Translations under genes and position numbers: made by a program | DNA from: Methylomonas sp. | GTDB lineage: Bacteria; Pseudomonadota; Gammaproteobacteria; Methylococcales; Methylomonadaceae | DNA length: 64,000 bases | Assembly: GCF_023228165.1 (NCBI RefSeq) | Contig: NZ_JALOBS010000011.1 | Span: 62,001 to 126,000 of the forward strand | Direction: 5' to 3' | Shown here: in pieces, positions 54,858 to 63,114 of the stretch | Numbering within the stretch: the first letter of the stretch is position 1 | Layout of the letters: every line of letters begins with the position of its first letter | Notes under the pieces: model-generated | Told to the model about the DNA's origin: nothing | The model's input: only the letters and a program-made list of their open reading frames with translations | The model's database searches: none

Positions 54858-55517
54858 TTAAGGTACGGTGATAGTGTCTCCCGGCTCCAGCAGAATGTTT
54901 TGATCCAAATCCTCGCCGTCTATAACGTTGCTGTAATCAAAAGGAAAAACTCTGATTTCATTGCCGATGCGGCGCTGAATGTTGATATTGCTTTCATTGG
55001 CAAATACGGTCAGGCCACCCGCCATACTTAAGGCTTGCAGAACATCGATACGTCTGCCGGCAAACACTTGGCCGGGCTTATTGACTTTGCCGATTACAAA
55101 AATGGCATTGCCTTGATTATTCAATAATTTCACGCTAACGGATGGGTCGGCAATATAATCCGCCAGCTTAACGCTCAACAGTTCGTTAAGGTCGCTAATG
55201 GTCCTGCCCGCCGCCGTAATGGTTCCAATCAGTGGGTAAACGATATTGCCATCGGGGCCAATCAAAAATTGCTGTTGCTGCAGGCCCTCTTCTTTCCAGA
55301 CCGTAATTTCAATGGCGTCGCCGGGAGCAAGTAGGTAAGTCGCTAATATTTCGGGGTCTTTCAGGATAACAACGTCGGTTTTGGCTTCGGGTTGAAGCGC
55401 TGTCGGTTCGGTTTGGGTTTGCGGAAGTTCAGTGGGGGTAAGCGGAAATTCTGTTTGGGCAAAAGTTTTACAGGCAACCAAGGCAAAAATTAAAAAAATT
55501 ATAAGTTGCTGTTTCAA
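54858..55517 (-). CDS. Wza-type polysaccharide export protein
   Basis: 219 residues from a TTG at 55517, chosen because AAAGGAA lies six bases upstream; it gives a signal with LVAC lipobox-like end (IIFLIFALVACKTFAQ). Poly_export domain: YLLAPGDAIEITVWKEEGLQ, DGNIVYPLIGTITAAGRTIS and a SLBB domain with FVIGKVNKPGQVFAGRRIDV. Ends with LLEPGDTITVP as usual. First gene of the minus-strand export operon; the outer-membrane or periplasmic gate for the polymer. Confidence 0.9.
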   Translation of the reverse strand: MKQQLIIFLIFALVACKTFAQTEFPLTPTELPQTQTEPTALQPEAKTDVVILKDPEILATYLLAPGDAIEITVWKEEGLQQQQFLIGPDGNIVYPLIGTITAAGRTISDLNELLSVKLADYIADPSVSVKLLNNQGNAIFVIGKVNKPGQVFAGRRIDVLQALSMAGGLTVFANESNINIQRRIGNEIRVFPFDYSNVIDGEDLDQNILLEPGDTITVP

Positions 55518-55738
55518 AACGTATTCCTTTATGAGTTGTAAGATTGTCATCCGTACGGTCTTTACAATACGGTATAGAAAAACCCATAGTGTACAGGCGA
55601 AATGTAACAGTATTTTTAACGCTGTTGCAGCTGCCTGCGGGTTTTATAATTAGCCTTTCTTTCCAAGAAATGAACTGATTTTCACTCCGTCATTATATGA
55701 CACGGAACTTAATTATCAATAACATTAGGTGTATTTTA

Positions 55739-56098
55739 ATGAAATTAAAAGATTTTATTGCCCTTGTCGAGTCGGATCAAAACATTGATTTTAAAGATAC
55801 TATGGCCGTCATCGCGGAGCATTATGATTATCAACCTTGCCAATTCAGTAACGGTATTCAACAGCCTTTGGTCAATGCGGCGGGACAGAATGAAGGGTCA
55901 TGTAAAATTTTTGCCTTTGCTAAATTAAACGGCTTGAATCAAAGGCAAACATTGGCACTGTTCGGCGATTACTATCGGAAAGATGTGCAGGAAAATCCAG
56001 AGGGTACGGATCATCAAAACATCCGCCATTTCTTACGCGACGGCTGGGATGGGATTGTGTTTAGCGCCGAGGCTTTGACCCCCAAGCATGCCGATTGA
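55739..56098 (+). CDS. HopJ type III effector family protein
   Basis: 119 residues from ATG 55739 with AGGTG eight bases upstream. Family core: YDYQPCQFSNGIQQPLVNAA, GSCKIFAFAKLNGLNQRQTL, FGDYYRKDVQENPEGTDHQN. Despite the name, HopJ proteins are widespread in free-living and marine gammaproteobacteria without type III secretion and their function is unknown. Overlaps the FAD oxidoreductase gene by 11 bases, hinting at a shared metabolic or RNA-related context. Confidence 0.88.
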   Translation: MKLKDFIALVESDQNIDFKDTMAVIAEHYDYQPCQFSNGIQQPLVNAAGQNEGSCKIFAFAKLNGLNQRQTLALFGDYYRKDVQENPEGTDHQNIRHFLRDGWDGIVFSAEALTPKHAD

Positions 56099-57143
56099 TG
56101 TTTTGATTGTTGGTCAGGGATTGGCCGGTAGTTTGCTGGCGTGGGAGTTGATCCGCCAGGAAATGCGCGTAATCGTGATCGACAACGGTCGTGAGAACGC
56201 CTCGCAGGTAGCGGCCGGCCTGATAAACCCGGTTACCGGGCAACGCTTGGTAAAAAACTCGGATGTTCTCGATCTATTGCCTGCCGCAATGCAGTGTTAT
56301 CGGGTGTTGTCCGAAGTATTCCAACAGCATTTTTTTGTAGCCTTGCCCATGCTGCGGATTTTAAATAATGTCCGCGAGCAGCGCGCCGCTGAACAGCGTT
56401 TAAATCAGCCCGATTACCAAGCTTTTTTGGCGGCTTATCCGGATGCGACTGATGCCATTAAAGCGCCCTATGGTGTTTTGCGGCAAGCGCAGACCGGTTA
56501 TTTAAAAACCGGCTTGTTGCTGGCGCATCTGCGGAATTTTTTGATCGCTAAGGCCAGTTACCGGCAAGCTGACTTCAATTATAACGAGCTGATTTTACAC
56601 CCCAACTTAAGCTGGCGAGAATTTTCACCTAAGCATATCGTTTTTTGCGAAGGACACCATGCTAACCAAAACCCCTGGTTTGGCGGTCTGCCTTTCCAGC
56701 CGGCGAAAGGCGAAATATTGCGCTGCCGCAGCGCGGCAAAGCGCCCGGAACAAATTATCAACTACGGTCATTGGATGATCCCAATGGATGCGCAACAATT
56801 TAAACTCGGCGCTACTTTTCAGCCAGGCCAAACCGATACCCGGCCAACGGAACTTGCCAAACATACGCTTTTGCAAGGCATAGCCGGGATTATGCCGGGT
56901 TTAATGCCTATCGTAGTGACGGCGCAGCACGTCGGGGTCAGGCCCACCACCTTAGATAAACAGCCGTTTATCGGCTCGCACCCACAGTACGCTAATCTGC
57001 ATATTTTTAACGGTTTCGGTGCCAAGGGGAGTTTGGCTATTCCCTGGCATGCAAAGCAATTCGTAGCGGCTCTGCAAAAGCACGCTTTATTGCCGATAGC
57101 GGTTAACATCCAACGTTATTATGAAACGCATTTCCTTCGCTGA
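56088..57143 (+). CDS. FAD-dependent oxidoreductase, DAO family (possible MnmC oxidase-like)
   Basis: 351 residues. N-terminal Rossmann motif DVLIVGQGLAGSLLAWEL, then ASQVAAGLINPVTGQRLVKN, a block seen in DAO-type enzymes acting on C-N bonds, and C-terminal VGVRPTTLDKQPFIGSHPQY with FNGFGAKGSLAIPW. The RPxxxDxxPxIG pattern is also that of the MnmC oxidase domain. Because it overlaps by 23 bases an MnmM-like methyltransferase gene, I infer it may convert cmnm5U to nm5U in tRNA wobble uridine. Alternative: a generic amino-acid oxidase. Confidence 0.8.
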   Translation: MPIDVLIVGQGLAGSLLAWELIRQEMRVIVIDNGRENASQVAAGLINPVTGQRLVKNSDVLDLLPAAMQCYRVLSEVFQQHFFVALPMLRILNNVREQRAAEQRLNQPDYQAFLAAYPDATDAIKAPYGVLRQAQTGYLKTGLLLAHLRNFLIAKASYRQADFNYNELILHPNLSWREFSPKHIVFCEGHHANQNPWFGGLPFQPAKGEILRCRSAAKRPEQIINYGHWMIPMDAQQFKLGATFQPGQTDTRPTELAKHTLLQGIAGIMPGLMPIVVTAQHVGVRPTTLDKQPFIGSHPQYANLHIFNGFGAKGSLAIPWHAKQFVAALQKHALLPIAVNIQRYYETHFLR

Positions 57144-57696
57144 GACGGCCCACAGTATTATTCTGGAATATCTTCGGAAAGGCGATGTGGCTGTCGACGC
57201 TACTGTCGGTAATGGTCACGACACCGTGTTTTTAGCCGAATGCGTGGGCCGTGCGGGACAAGTCTTTGGGTTCGATGTACAAACCCAAGCCCTGCGGATT
57301 ACCCGGCAACGCATGCGGCAGCAGGATTTATCCGCACAGACTATTTTGTTTCACGCTAGTCATGCCGATATGGCTAAACGCATTCCGCAAGAATTTCACG
57401 GCAGCGTTAAGGCCATCATGTTCAATCTGGGATATCTGCCAGGCACGGATAAAAGCGTGATTACCAAAACTCAAACTACTTTGCAAGCCATCGACGCCGG
57501 ATGCCGTTTATTGGCTGAGCAGGGCGTCATTACGGTAATGGCCTATCCCGGCCACGCCGGCGGCGATGAGGAAACCAGTAGGTTGACGCACTGGTTGCAG
57601 CAGCTCGATTCCGCTAGTTATATCGTGCAAACCGTTTACAGCCAACACCATCAAGCGCACGCGCCGCGGCTTTTTGTGATTAAAAAAATGAACTGA
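57121..57696 (+). CDS. class I SAM-dependent methyltransferase, YtqB/MnmM-like
   Basis: 191 residues. SAM motif I VAVDATVGNGHDTVFLAE, motif II GFDVQTQAL, then FNLGYLPGTDKSVITKTQTT, the conserved NLGYLPG block of the YtqB/MraW-like rRNA-methylase family; B. subtilis YtqB (MnmM) methylates nm5U to mnm5U in tRNA. The tail (QHHQAHAPRLFVIKKMN) matches the family. Start ATG lies inside the preceding oxidoreductase gene. If the pair works together it replaces bifunctional MnmC. Confidence 0.83.
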   Translation: MKRISFAETAHSIILEYLRKGDVAVDATVGNGHDTVFLAECVGRAGQVFGFDVQTQALRITRQRMRQQDLSAQTILFHASHADMAKRIPQEFHGSVKAIMFNLGYLPGTDKSVITKTQTTLQAIDAGCRLLAEQGVITVMAYPGHAGGDEETSRLTHWLQQLDSASYIVQTVYSQHHQAHAPRLFVIKKMN

Positions 57697-57737
57697 TCTG
57701 TTATGATGCGCGACTTTTTCACCAGCAGATACGCGCA

Positions 57738-58049
57738 ATGTCAGAATTTCAAAACGTCACCATCGTCAAGCAAGCCAATGTATATTTCGACGGCAAAGTA
57801 AATAGCCGTACCATTATGTTTGCCGATGGCAGCAAAAAAACCCTGGGTTTCATGCAGCCGGGCGAATACACTTTCAACACCGCCGATCCGGAGTTGATGG
57901 AAATTCTGGCAGGCGAGCTGGACGTGCTGTTACCCGGTAGCGGCTGGCAAACCATCAAGGGCGGCGAAGCTTTCAATGTGCCCGGCAATGCCGCATTCAC
58001 GATGAAAGTTAAAATGCCCAGCGACTACTGCTGTTCGTTTTTAAAATAA
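57738..58049 (+). CDS. ppnP: pyrimidine/purine nucleoside phosphorylase PpnP (DUF1255)
   Basis: 103 residues (E. coli PpnP 94). Small cupin that phosphorolyses several nucleosides. Motifs: ANVYFDGKVNSRTIMFADGS, KKTLGFMQPGEYTFNTADPE, MEILAGELDVLLPGSGW and GGEAFNVPGNAAFTMKV, all family hallmarks. Followed six bases later by the NYN-domain gene, so likely co-transcribed. Confidence 0.93.
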   Translation: MSEFQNVTIVKQANVYFDGKVNSRTIMFADGSKKTLGFMQPGEYTFNTADPELMEILAGELDVLLPGSGWQTIKGGEAFNVPGNAAFTMKVKMPSDYCCSFLK

Positions 58050-58055
58050 CCTCGG

Positions 58056-58529
58056 ATGCAAAAGGTAGCGATTTTTGCCGATGTGCAAAATATCTATTAC
58101 ACCTGCCGGCATCGCTATCAAAAACATTTCAACTATAGTGCTTTTTGGCAACAAGCCACCGCCGGTCGCCAAGTTGTGGCCGCTTATGCATATGCTATTG
58201 AAAGAGGCGATGCCAGGCAACGCGGTTTTCAGCAAATCCTCAAAGACATCGGTTTTCAGGTCAAGCTCAAGCCTTATATTCAACGCAGCGACGGATCGGC
58301 GAAAGGCGATTGGGATGTCGGAATTACTTTGGACGTGCTGGAAATGGCCGAGCAGGTCGATACTGTCATTTTACTGTCGGGTGACGGCGATTTTCAGTTG
58401 TTGCTGGAAAGAGCCCGAGAGCGTTATCGAGTCAGTTCGGAAGTTTACGGCGTAGCCACATTAACCGCGCAAACCTTGATACAGGCAGCCGACCGCTATG
58501 TGCCGATAGAAGAAGGATTATTGATTTGA
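58056..58529 (+). CDS. NYN-domain (LabA/DUF88) putative ribonuclease
   Basis: 157 residues. PIN-like fold with acidic catalytic residues in KVAIFADVQNIYYTCRHR (first Asp), KGDWDVGITLDVLEMAEQ (central Asp pair) and VILLSGDGDFQLLLERAR (DGDF). Such NYN proteins are thought to act on RNA. Placed directly after ppnP, suggesting an RNA degradation/nucleoside salvage pairing (inference). Confidence 0.9.
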   Translation: MQKVAIFADVQNIYYTCRHRYQKHFNYSAFWQQATAGRQVVAAYAYAIERGDARQRGFQQILKDIGFQVKLKPYIQRSDGSAKGDWDVGITLDVLEMAEQVDTVILLSGDGDFQLLLERARERYRVSSEVYGVATLTAQTLIQAADRYVPIEEGLLI

Positions 58530-58565
58530 GGCGCAATCCGGCCAAGACGATTCAAAATCGTCATG

Positions 58566-58604
58566 AAAACCCGCGAGGCTAACGCAGCACTTGCGGGTTT
58601 TTTG
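58566..58604. terminator. rho-independent terminator
   Basis: AAAACCCGC (from 58566) / GCGGGTTTTTT (58593 onward) with an 18-base loop, between the NYN gene and the convergent aminotransferase gene. T6 on the plus strand and A4 opposite. Confidence 0.8.
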
Positions 58605-58614
58605 TATAGTCGGG

Positions 58615-59796
58615 TTAAACGGCCTGTTTTATCCGAGCCAAGGCGTTTTCCAGATTAGCCATGCTGGTGGCAATCGAAATACGGATGTGGCCTGGGCAGC
58701 CGAACGCGGAGCCCGGCACCAGCGCCACACCGGCTTTTTCGATCAAATATTCCGCAAACTGTACATCGTCGTCTATGCCGTCCAGCTTGTTAAACAGTTT
58801 TGCCACATTCGGGAACACGTAAAATGTGCCGTCGGTGGGCAGGCACTCGATGCCATCGATGCTATTCAGCTCGGCCACCACAAAGTCGTGGCGCTTTTTA
58901 AACTCCACCAACATGGTATCGATGCAGCTTTGATCGCCCGTCAGGGCGGTTTCGGCGGCGACTTGCGAGATGGAGGTGGGGTTGGACGTACTTTGCGATT
59001 GAATGATGCTCATGGCTTTGATCAAATCCGCGGGCCCCGCGCAATAGCCTATCCGCCAACCGGTCATGGAATAGGCTTTGGAAACGCCGTTTAATACCAT
59101 GGTGCGCGGGTAAAAATCCGGGCGCGCGTTCAGGATATTAACGAATTCGCCTTTGTTCCACAGGACGTGTTCGTACATATCATCTGTGGCGATCAATACC
59201 TCGGGGAAGTCCTGCAAAACTTCGCCCAGTGCTTTCAGTTCATCCAGGCTGTAGGCTGCGCCGGTTGGATTAGACGGACTGTTGATCACGAACAAGCGGG
59301 TTTTATCGGTAATGGCGGCACGTAATTGCGCTGGAGTAATCTTGAAGTTTTGCGATTGGCCGGCTTCCACGATTACCGGCACGCCGTCGGCCAATAACAC
59401 CATGTCCGGGTAGGAAACCCAGTAAGGCGCGGGAATGATAACCTCATCGCCGGGGTTCAATAGCGCTTGGGCCAGATTGTAAAAACTTTGTTTGCCGCCG
59501 CTGGAGACCAAAATCTGCTTCAGCTCGTAATCCAGGCCATTGTCGTTTTTAAATTTTTGCGCAATGGCTTTTTTCAAGCTGGGTATGCCGTCAACCGCGG
59601 TGTATTTGGTAAAGCCGTTGTTTAGCGCATTGACTGCTGACGCCTTGATATGGTCCGGCGTATCAAAGTCGGGTTCACCGGCGCCCAAACCAATAATATC
59701 CTTGCCGGCGGCACGCATGGCGGCTGCCCGGGCAGTGATGGCTAAAGTCGGTGATGGCTTGACGGCTTTGACGCGGTTAGACAGTGTGATGCTCAT
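58615..59796 (-). CDS. class I aminotransferase (aspartate/aromatic type, subgroup I-gamma)
   Basis: 393 residues. PLP lysine in VLNGVSKAYSMTGWRIGYCA; other conserved sites are IGLGAGEPDFDTPDHIK, GGKQSFYNLAQALLNPGDEV, INSPSNPTGAAYS and the substrate-carboxylate Arg in PGHIRISIATSM. This is the AspC type common outside enterics, using aspartate and 2-oxoglutarate. Single gene bounded by the terminator and a 200-base gap. Confidence 0.9.
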   Translation of the reverse strand: MSITLSNRVKAVKPSPTLAITARAAAMRAAGKDIIGLGAGEPDFDTPDHIKASAVNALNNGFTKYTAVDGIPSLKKAIAQKFKNDNGLDYELKQILVSSGGKQSFYNLAQALLNPGDEVIIPAPYWVSYPDMVLLADGVPVIVEAGQSQNFKITPAQLRAAITDKTRLFVINSPSNPTGAAYSLDELKALGEVLQDFPEVLIATDDMYEHVLWNKGEFVNILNARPDFYPRTMVLNGVSKAYSMTGWRIGYCAGPADLIKAMSIIQSQSTSNPTSISQVAAETALTGDQSCIDTMLVEFKKRHDFVVAELNSIDGIECLPTDGTFYVFPNVAKLFNKLDGIDDDVQFAEYLIEKAGVALVPGSAFGCPGHIRISIATSMANLENALARIKQAV

Positions 59797-59999
59797 ATTT
59801 CCTCAGTCGAGTAAGCTTGAAAATTGGCAAATATTATACGTGAAAAGCAAAAAAACAACGTATGCCGTAGACAGTTATGCAAGCATTTCTGAGGAAATAG
59901 ATTGTTTACGCGATTCGGCGCGTTAGCAAAGCCTATCAAACCGGAACTGCGCATCTGAGCTATTCGGCCGATACCGACGCTGCACGGAAGTTGGCGCGG

Positions 60000-61091
60000 T
60001 CAAAGCGATATTTTAGTCGGCGTTTGAGGGGCGTTCAACCGTTGCAAGGCCCAATCAGCATGCTCGCGCACTAGTTCGCTATCATGCCGCAGCTTGGCTT
60101 TTAGCGCGGTTTTGCTGGCTTCGCTCGGCAAGCCATTGCCCAGTGCCACGGCAATATTTCGCAGCCAACGCTGATGGCCGATACGCCGAATCGCCGAGCC
60201 TTCGGTTTTTTGCAAAAACTCGCTTTCCGACCAAGCGAATAGTTCCAGCAAAGTGCTGTTATCCAAATGGTGCCTCGGTTTGAAATCTGCTTCCGTGCTG
60301 AGTTTGGCAAACCGATTCCAAGGACAGATCAATTGGCAATCGTCACAGCCGTAGATTCGGTTGCCCAATAGCGGGCGATACTGTTCCGGAATGCTACCGT
60401 GCAATTCGATGGTCAAATACGATACGCAGCGGCGTGCGTCGACTTGATAGGGTGCCACAATGGCCTGGGTGGGACAAATGTCCAGACAAGCACGGCATTG
60501 GCCGCAATGATTGCTGGCGGCAGAGTCGTCTGGCAAGGGTAGGTCGGTATAAATTTCACCTAGAAAAAACCAGGATCCGGCTCGGCGGTTAATCAAATTA
60601 CTGTGTTTGCCTATCCAGCCCAGTCCGGCTTTTTCGGCGATGGCTTTTTCCAGTACCGGCGCGCTGTCGACAAAGGCCCGGTAGCCGAACCGGCCGATTT
60701 CGGCAGCAATTTTATCGGCCAGTTTTTGCAGACGGTTACGCATCAACTTGTGGTAATCGCGGCCCAGCGCATAGCGTGACACGAAAGCTGCAGCGGGCTT
60801 GTCCAGTAAGTCGTGGCTGTGGCCGGAGTTTTCCGGCAGGTAATCCATGCGGGCGCTAATGATGCTGAGAGTGCCGGGTTGTAATAGGGTTGGGCGGCTG
60901 CGTTTCAAGCCGTGCGCGGCCATGTATTGCATCTCGCCGTGTCTGTTTTCCGCCAACCACTGCCGCAGATAATCTTCGGCGGCGCTTAAATCGGTATCGC
61001 TGATACCGATTTGCTGAAAGCCCATTTCCGTGCCCCAGGCCTTGATTTGTTGGGCAAGTTGTTGAAAATCCGCTGCTTCGATTGGGTGCAT
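60000..61091 (-). CDS. queG: epoxyqueuosine reductase QueG
   Basis: 363 residues from ATG 61091; upstream in-frame Met/Val codons to 61208 give a non-family leader that would overlap the divergent gene. Final step of queuosine synthesis: reduces epoxyqueuosine in tRNA using cobalamin and two [4Fe-4S] clusters. Cluster cysteines CGQCRACLDICPTQAI and CDDCQLICPWNRFA, B12-binding-region ALGRDYHKLMRNRLQKLADK, and C-terminal HEAT-like LRHDSELVREHADWALQRL are visible. Head-to-head with nnrDE across 52 bases. Confidence 0.95.
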   Translation of the reverse strand: MHPIEAADFQQLAQQIKAWGTEMGFQQIGISDTDLSAAEDYLRQWLAENRHGEMQYMAAHGLKRSRPTLLQPGTLSIISARMDYLPENSGHSHDLLDKPAAAFVSRYALGRDYHKLMRNRLQKLADKIAAEIGRFGYRAFVDSAPVLEKAIAEKAGLGWIGKHSNLINRRAGSWFFLGEIYTDLPLPDDSAASNHCGQCRACLDICPTQAIVAPYQVDARRCVSYLTIELHGSIPEQYRPLLGNRIYGCDDCQLICPWNRFAKLSTEADFKPRHHLDNSTLLELFAWSESEFLQKTEGSAIRRIGHQRWLRNIAVALGNGLPSEASKTALKAKLRHDSELVREHADWALQRLNAPQTPTKISL

Positions 61092-61143
61092 GGCTGGCTT
61101 GCAATATAATGATGTCGTCCTGGTCATTTTACACAACAACACC

Positions 61144-62604
61144 ATGCAAACATCATCACAAGCGCTATATCGGGTTGCCCAGATTCGCGAGGCGGAACAT
61201 ACCGCCATTCATAATTTGCAGATGCCGGGCCTACAGTTGATGCGCAGCGCAGGGTTGGCCGCATTTAACGCCTTAAGGCAACGATGGCCCGAGCAGGACT
61301 GCGTTTCGGTGTTTTGCGGGGCTGGAAATAATGCCGGCGATGGTTATGTGCTGGCTACACAGGCCTTGGAGGCCGGTTTTAATGCCGCGGTTTATACGCT
61401 GGTTCCCGTCGAGCAACTTAAGGGCGACGCCTTTACTGTTTACCGGGATTTTATTCAGGCCGGCGGCCGTGTATCGAGTTTCGATAGCCGGACAAAAATC
61501 GCGGGTATTATTGTCGACGCGATATTGGGCACAGGTCTGAGCCGGCCGGTCAGTGAAGAATATGCGCAGGTGATTTTGCATATCAACCGCTCGGATTGCC
61601 CGGTGTTGAGCATCGACGTGCCGTCGGGTTTACACGCCGACACCGGTTGCGTATTGGGTTATGCGGTTAAAGCCGATCTCACCGTCACCTTTATCGCCAT
61701 GAAATGCGGACTGTTTACCGGAGAAGCCCGGGATTATTGCGGCGATATCATTTGTTCGAGTTTAAATGTACCCGATTCGATTTTGGCGCAACTGCCCATT
61801 ACTGCGTATCTATCAAACAAAACGGCTTTAAAGCGCCGATCTCGCAGTGCCCATAAAGGCCATTTTGGTCATGTACTGTTAATAGGTGGCAACCGGGGCT
61901 TTAGCGGGGCTATCCGTTTGGCCGGCGAAGCCGCATTATTTAGCGGGGCCGGTTTAGTCAGCATTGCCAGTCGCGCCATGCATGTCGATTTATTGAATAT
62001 CGGTAGGCCTGAATTAATGTGTCACGCGGCCGAAACCGCGAGTGATTTACATCTCTTGTTGGAAAGGGCTAGCGTCATTGTTATAGGGCCTGGCTTGGGA
62101 CAAGATAGTTGGGCGCACGATATGCTCGATTATGCCCTGGCAAGTCATAAACCCTGCGTGGTCGACGCCGATGCTTTGAATTTATTAGCACTACATCCCG
62201 TCCGGAAAGCTAACTGGGTGTTGACCCCGCATCCCGGTGAAGCGGCACGCCTGTTGGGTTGCAATACCCATGATATTGCTGCCGACCGCTTTGCGGCAGT
62301 CAAAAAATTGCAAAATGAATATGCGGGTGTCTGTGTATTAAAAGGGGCGGGCAGCTTGATTGCGGACCAGAGTGGCTTGTCGGTCAATAGTACCGGCAAT
62401 CCGGGGATGGCGAGCGGCGGTATGGGCGATATATTGGCGGGTGTTACCGGGGCGTTGCTGGCACAGGGTCTGCCCTTGATGGACGCGGCAAAACTGGCGG
62501 TCTATGTGCATGGCGAGGCTGCCGATTGTGTGGCGGCAACCCTGGGCGAGCGCGGCCTATTGGCCAGCGATCTATTGCCGAAAATTAGAGAGCTTTTAAA
62601 TTAA
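61144..62604 (+). CDS. nnrDE: bifunctional NAD(P)H-hydrate epimerase/dehydratase
   Basis: 486 residues from ATG 61144. Repairs hydrated NAD(P)H. N-terminal epimerase (YjeF_N) with FCGAGNNAGDGYVLATQAL and SIDVPSGLHADTG; C-terminal ADP-dependent dehydratase with LLIGGNRGFSGAIRLAGEAA, VLTPHPGEAARLLG and NPGMASGGMGDILAG. Overlaps the tsaE ATG by one base. nnrDE-tsaE-amiC is a conserved gammaproteobacterial order. Confidence 0.95.
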   Translation: MQTSSQALYRVAQIREAEHTAIHNLQMPGLQLMRSAGLAAFNALRQRWPEQDCVSVFCGAGNNAGDGYVLATQALEAGFNAAVYTLVPVEQLKGDAFTVYRDFIQAGGRVSSFDSRTKIAGIIVDAILGTGLSRPVSEEYAQVILHINRSDCPVLSIDVPSGLHADTGCVLGYAVKADLTVTFIAMKCGLFTGEARDYCGDIICSSLNVPDSILAQLPITAYLSNKTALKRRSRSAHKGHFGHVLLIGGNRGFSGAIRLAGEAALFSGAGLVSIASRAMHVDLLNIGRPELMCHAAETASDLHLLLERASVIVIGPGLGQDSWAHDMLDYALASHKPCVVDADALNLLALHPVRKANWVLTPHPGEAARLLGCNTHDIAADRFAAVKKLQNEYAGVCVLKGAGSLIADQSGLSVNSTGNPGMASGGMGDILAGVTGALLAQGLPLMDAAKLAVYVHGEAADCVAATLGERGLLASDLLPKIRELLN

Positions 62605-63074
62605 TGAAAATCGAATTAACCGATAGCGACGAAACCGAATTGTTGGGTGCTGCTTTGAGCAAAGTGTTGCCGCCAAAATGCTTGGTGTTTTTATGCGGCG
62701 ATCTGGGAGCGGGTAAAACCACCTTAATGCGGGGGCTTTTATGTGCCATGGGGCACAACGGCGCCGTCAAAAGCCCCACTTACAGCCTGGTGGAAGAATA
62801 CCGTTTTGCCGACCGTAGTGTATTTCATTTCGATTTATACCGGCTCAAAGACCCGGAGGAACTGGAATGGCTGGGTTTCAACGACTACTTGCAGCAGCGG
62901 GCACTGGTTTGTGTTGAGTGGCCGCAGATGGGGGCCGGGTATTTGCCGGCGGCCGATCTGGAAATCAAGCTGGATTACCAAAATAGCGGAAGATCGATAG
63001 AAATCAACATACTAGAAGAATCGTTAAAAAATACCTTAATAATACACTGGAAAAACAACGACATGCTGCTATAA
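62604..63074 (+). CDS. tsaE: tRNA threonylcarbamoyladenosine biosynthesis ATPase TsaE
   Basis: 156 residues. Partner of TsaB/TsaD in t6A37 synthesis. Walker A CGDLGAGKTTLMRGLL, switch region VKSPTYSLVEEYRF, and FHFDLYRLKDPEELEWLG, all diagnostic. One-base overlap with nnrDE; ends 40 bases before amiC. Confidence 0.96.
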   Translation: MKIELTDSDETELLGAALSKVLPPKCLVFLCGDLGAGKTTLMRGLLCAMGHNGAVKSPTYSLVEEYRFADRSVFHFDLYRLKDPEELEWLGFNDYLQQRALVCVEWPQMGAGYLPAADLEIKLDYQNSGRSIEINILEESLKNTLIIHWKNNDMLL

Positions 63075-63114
63075 TCTCAGAACGTTTTTAATTTTTTCCT
63101 CGGTTGGCCGGCTT

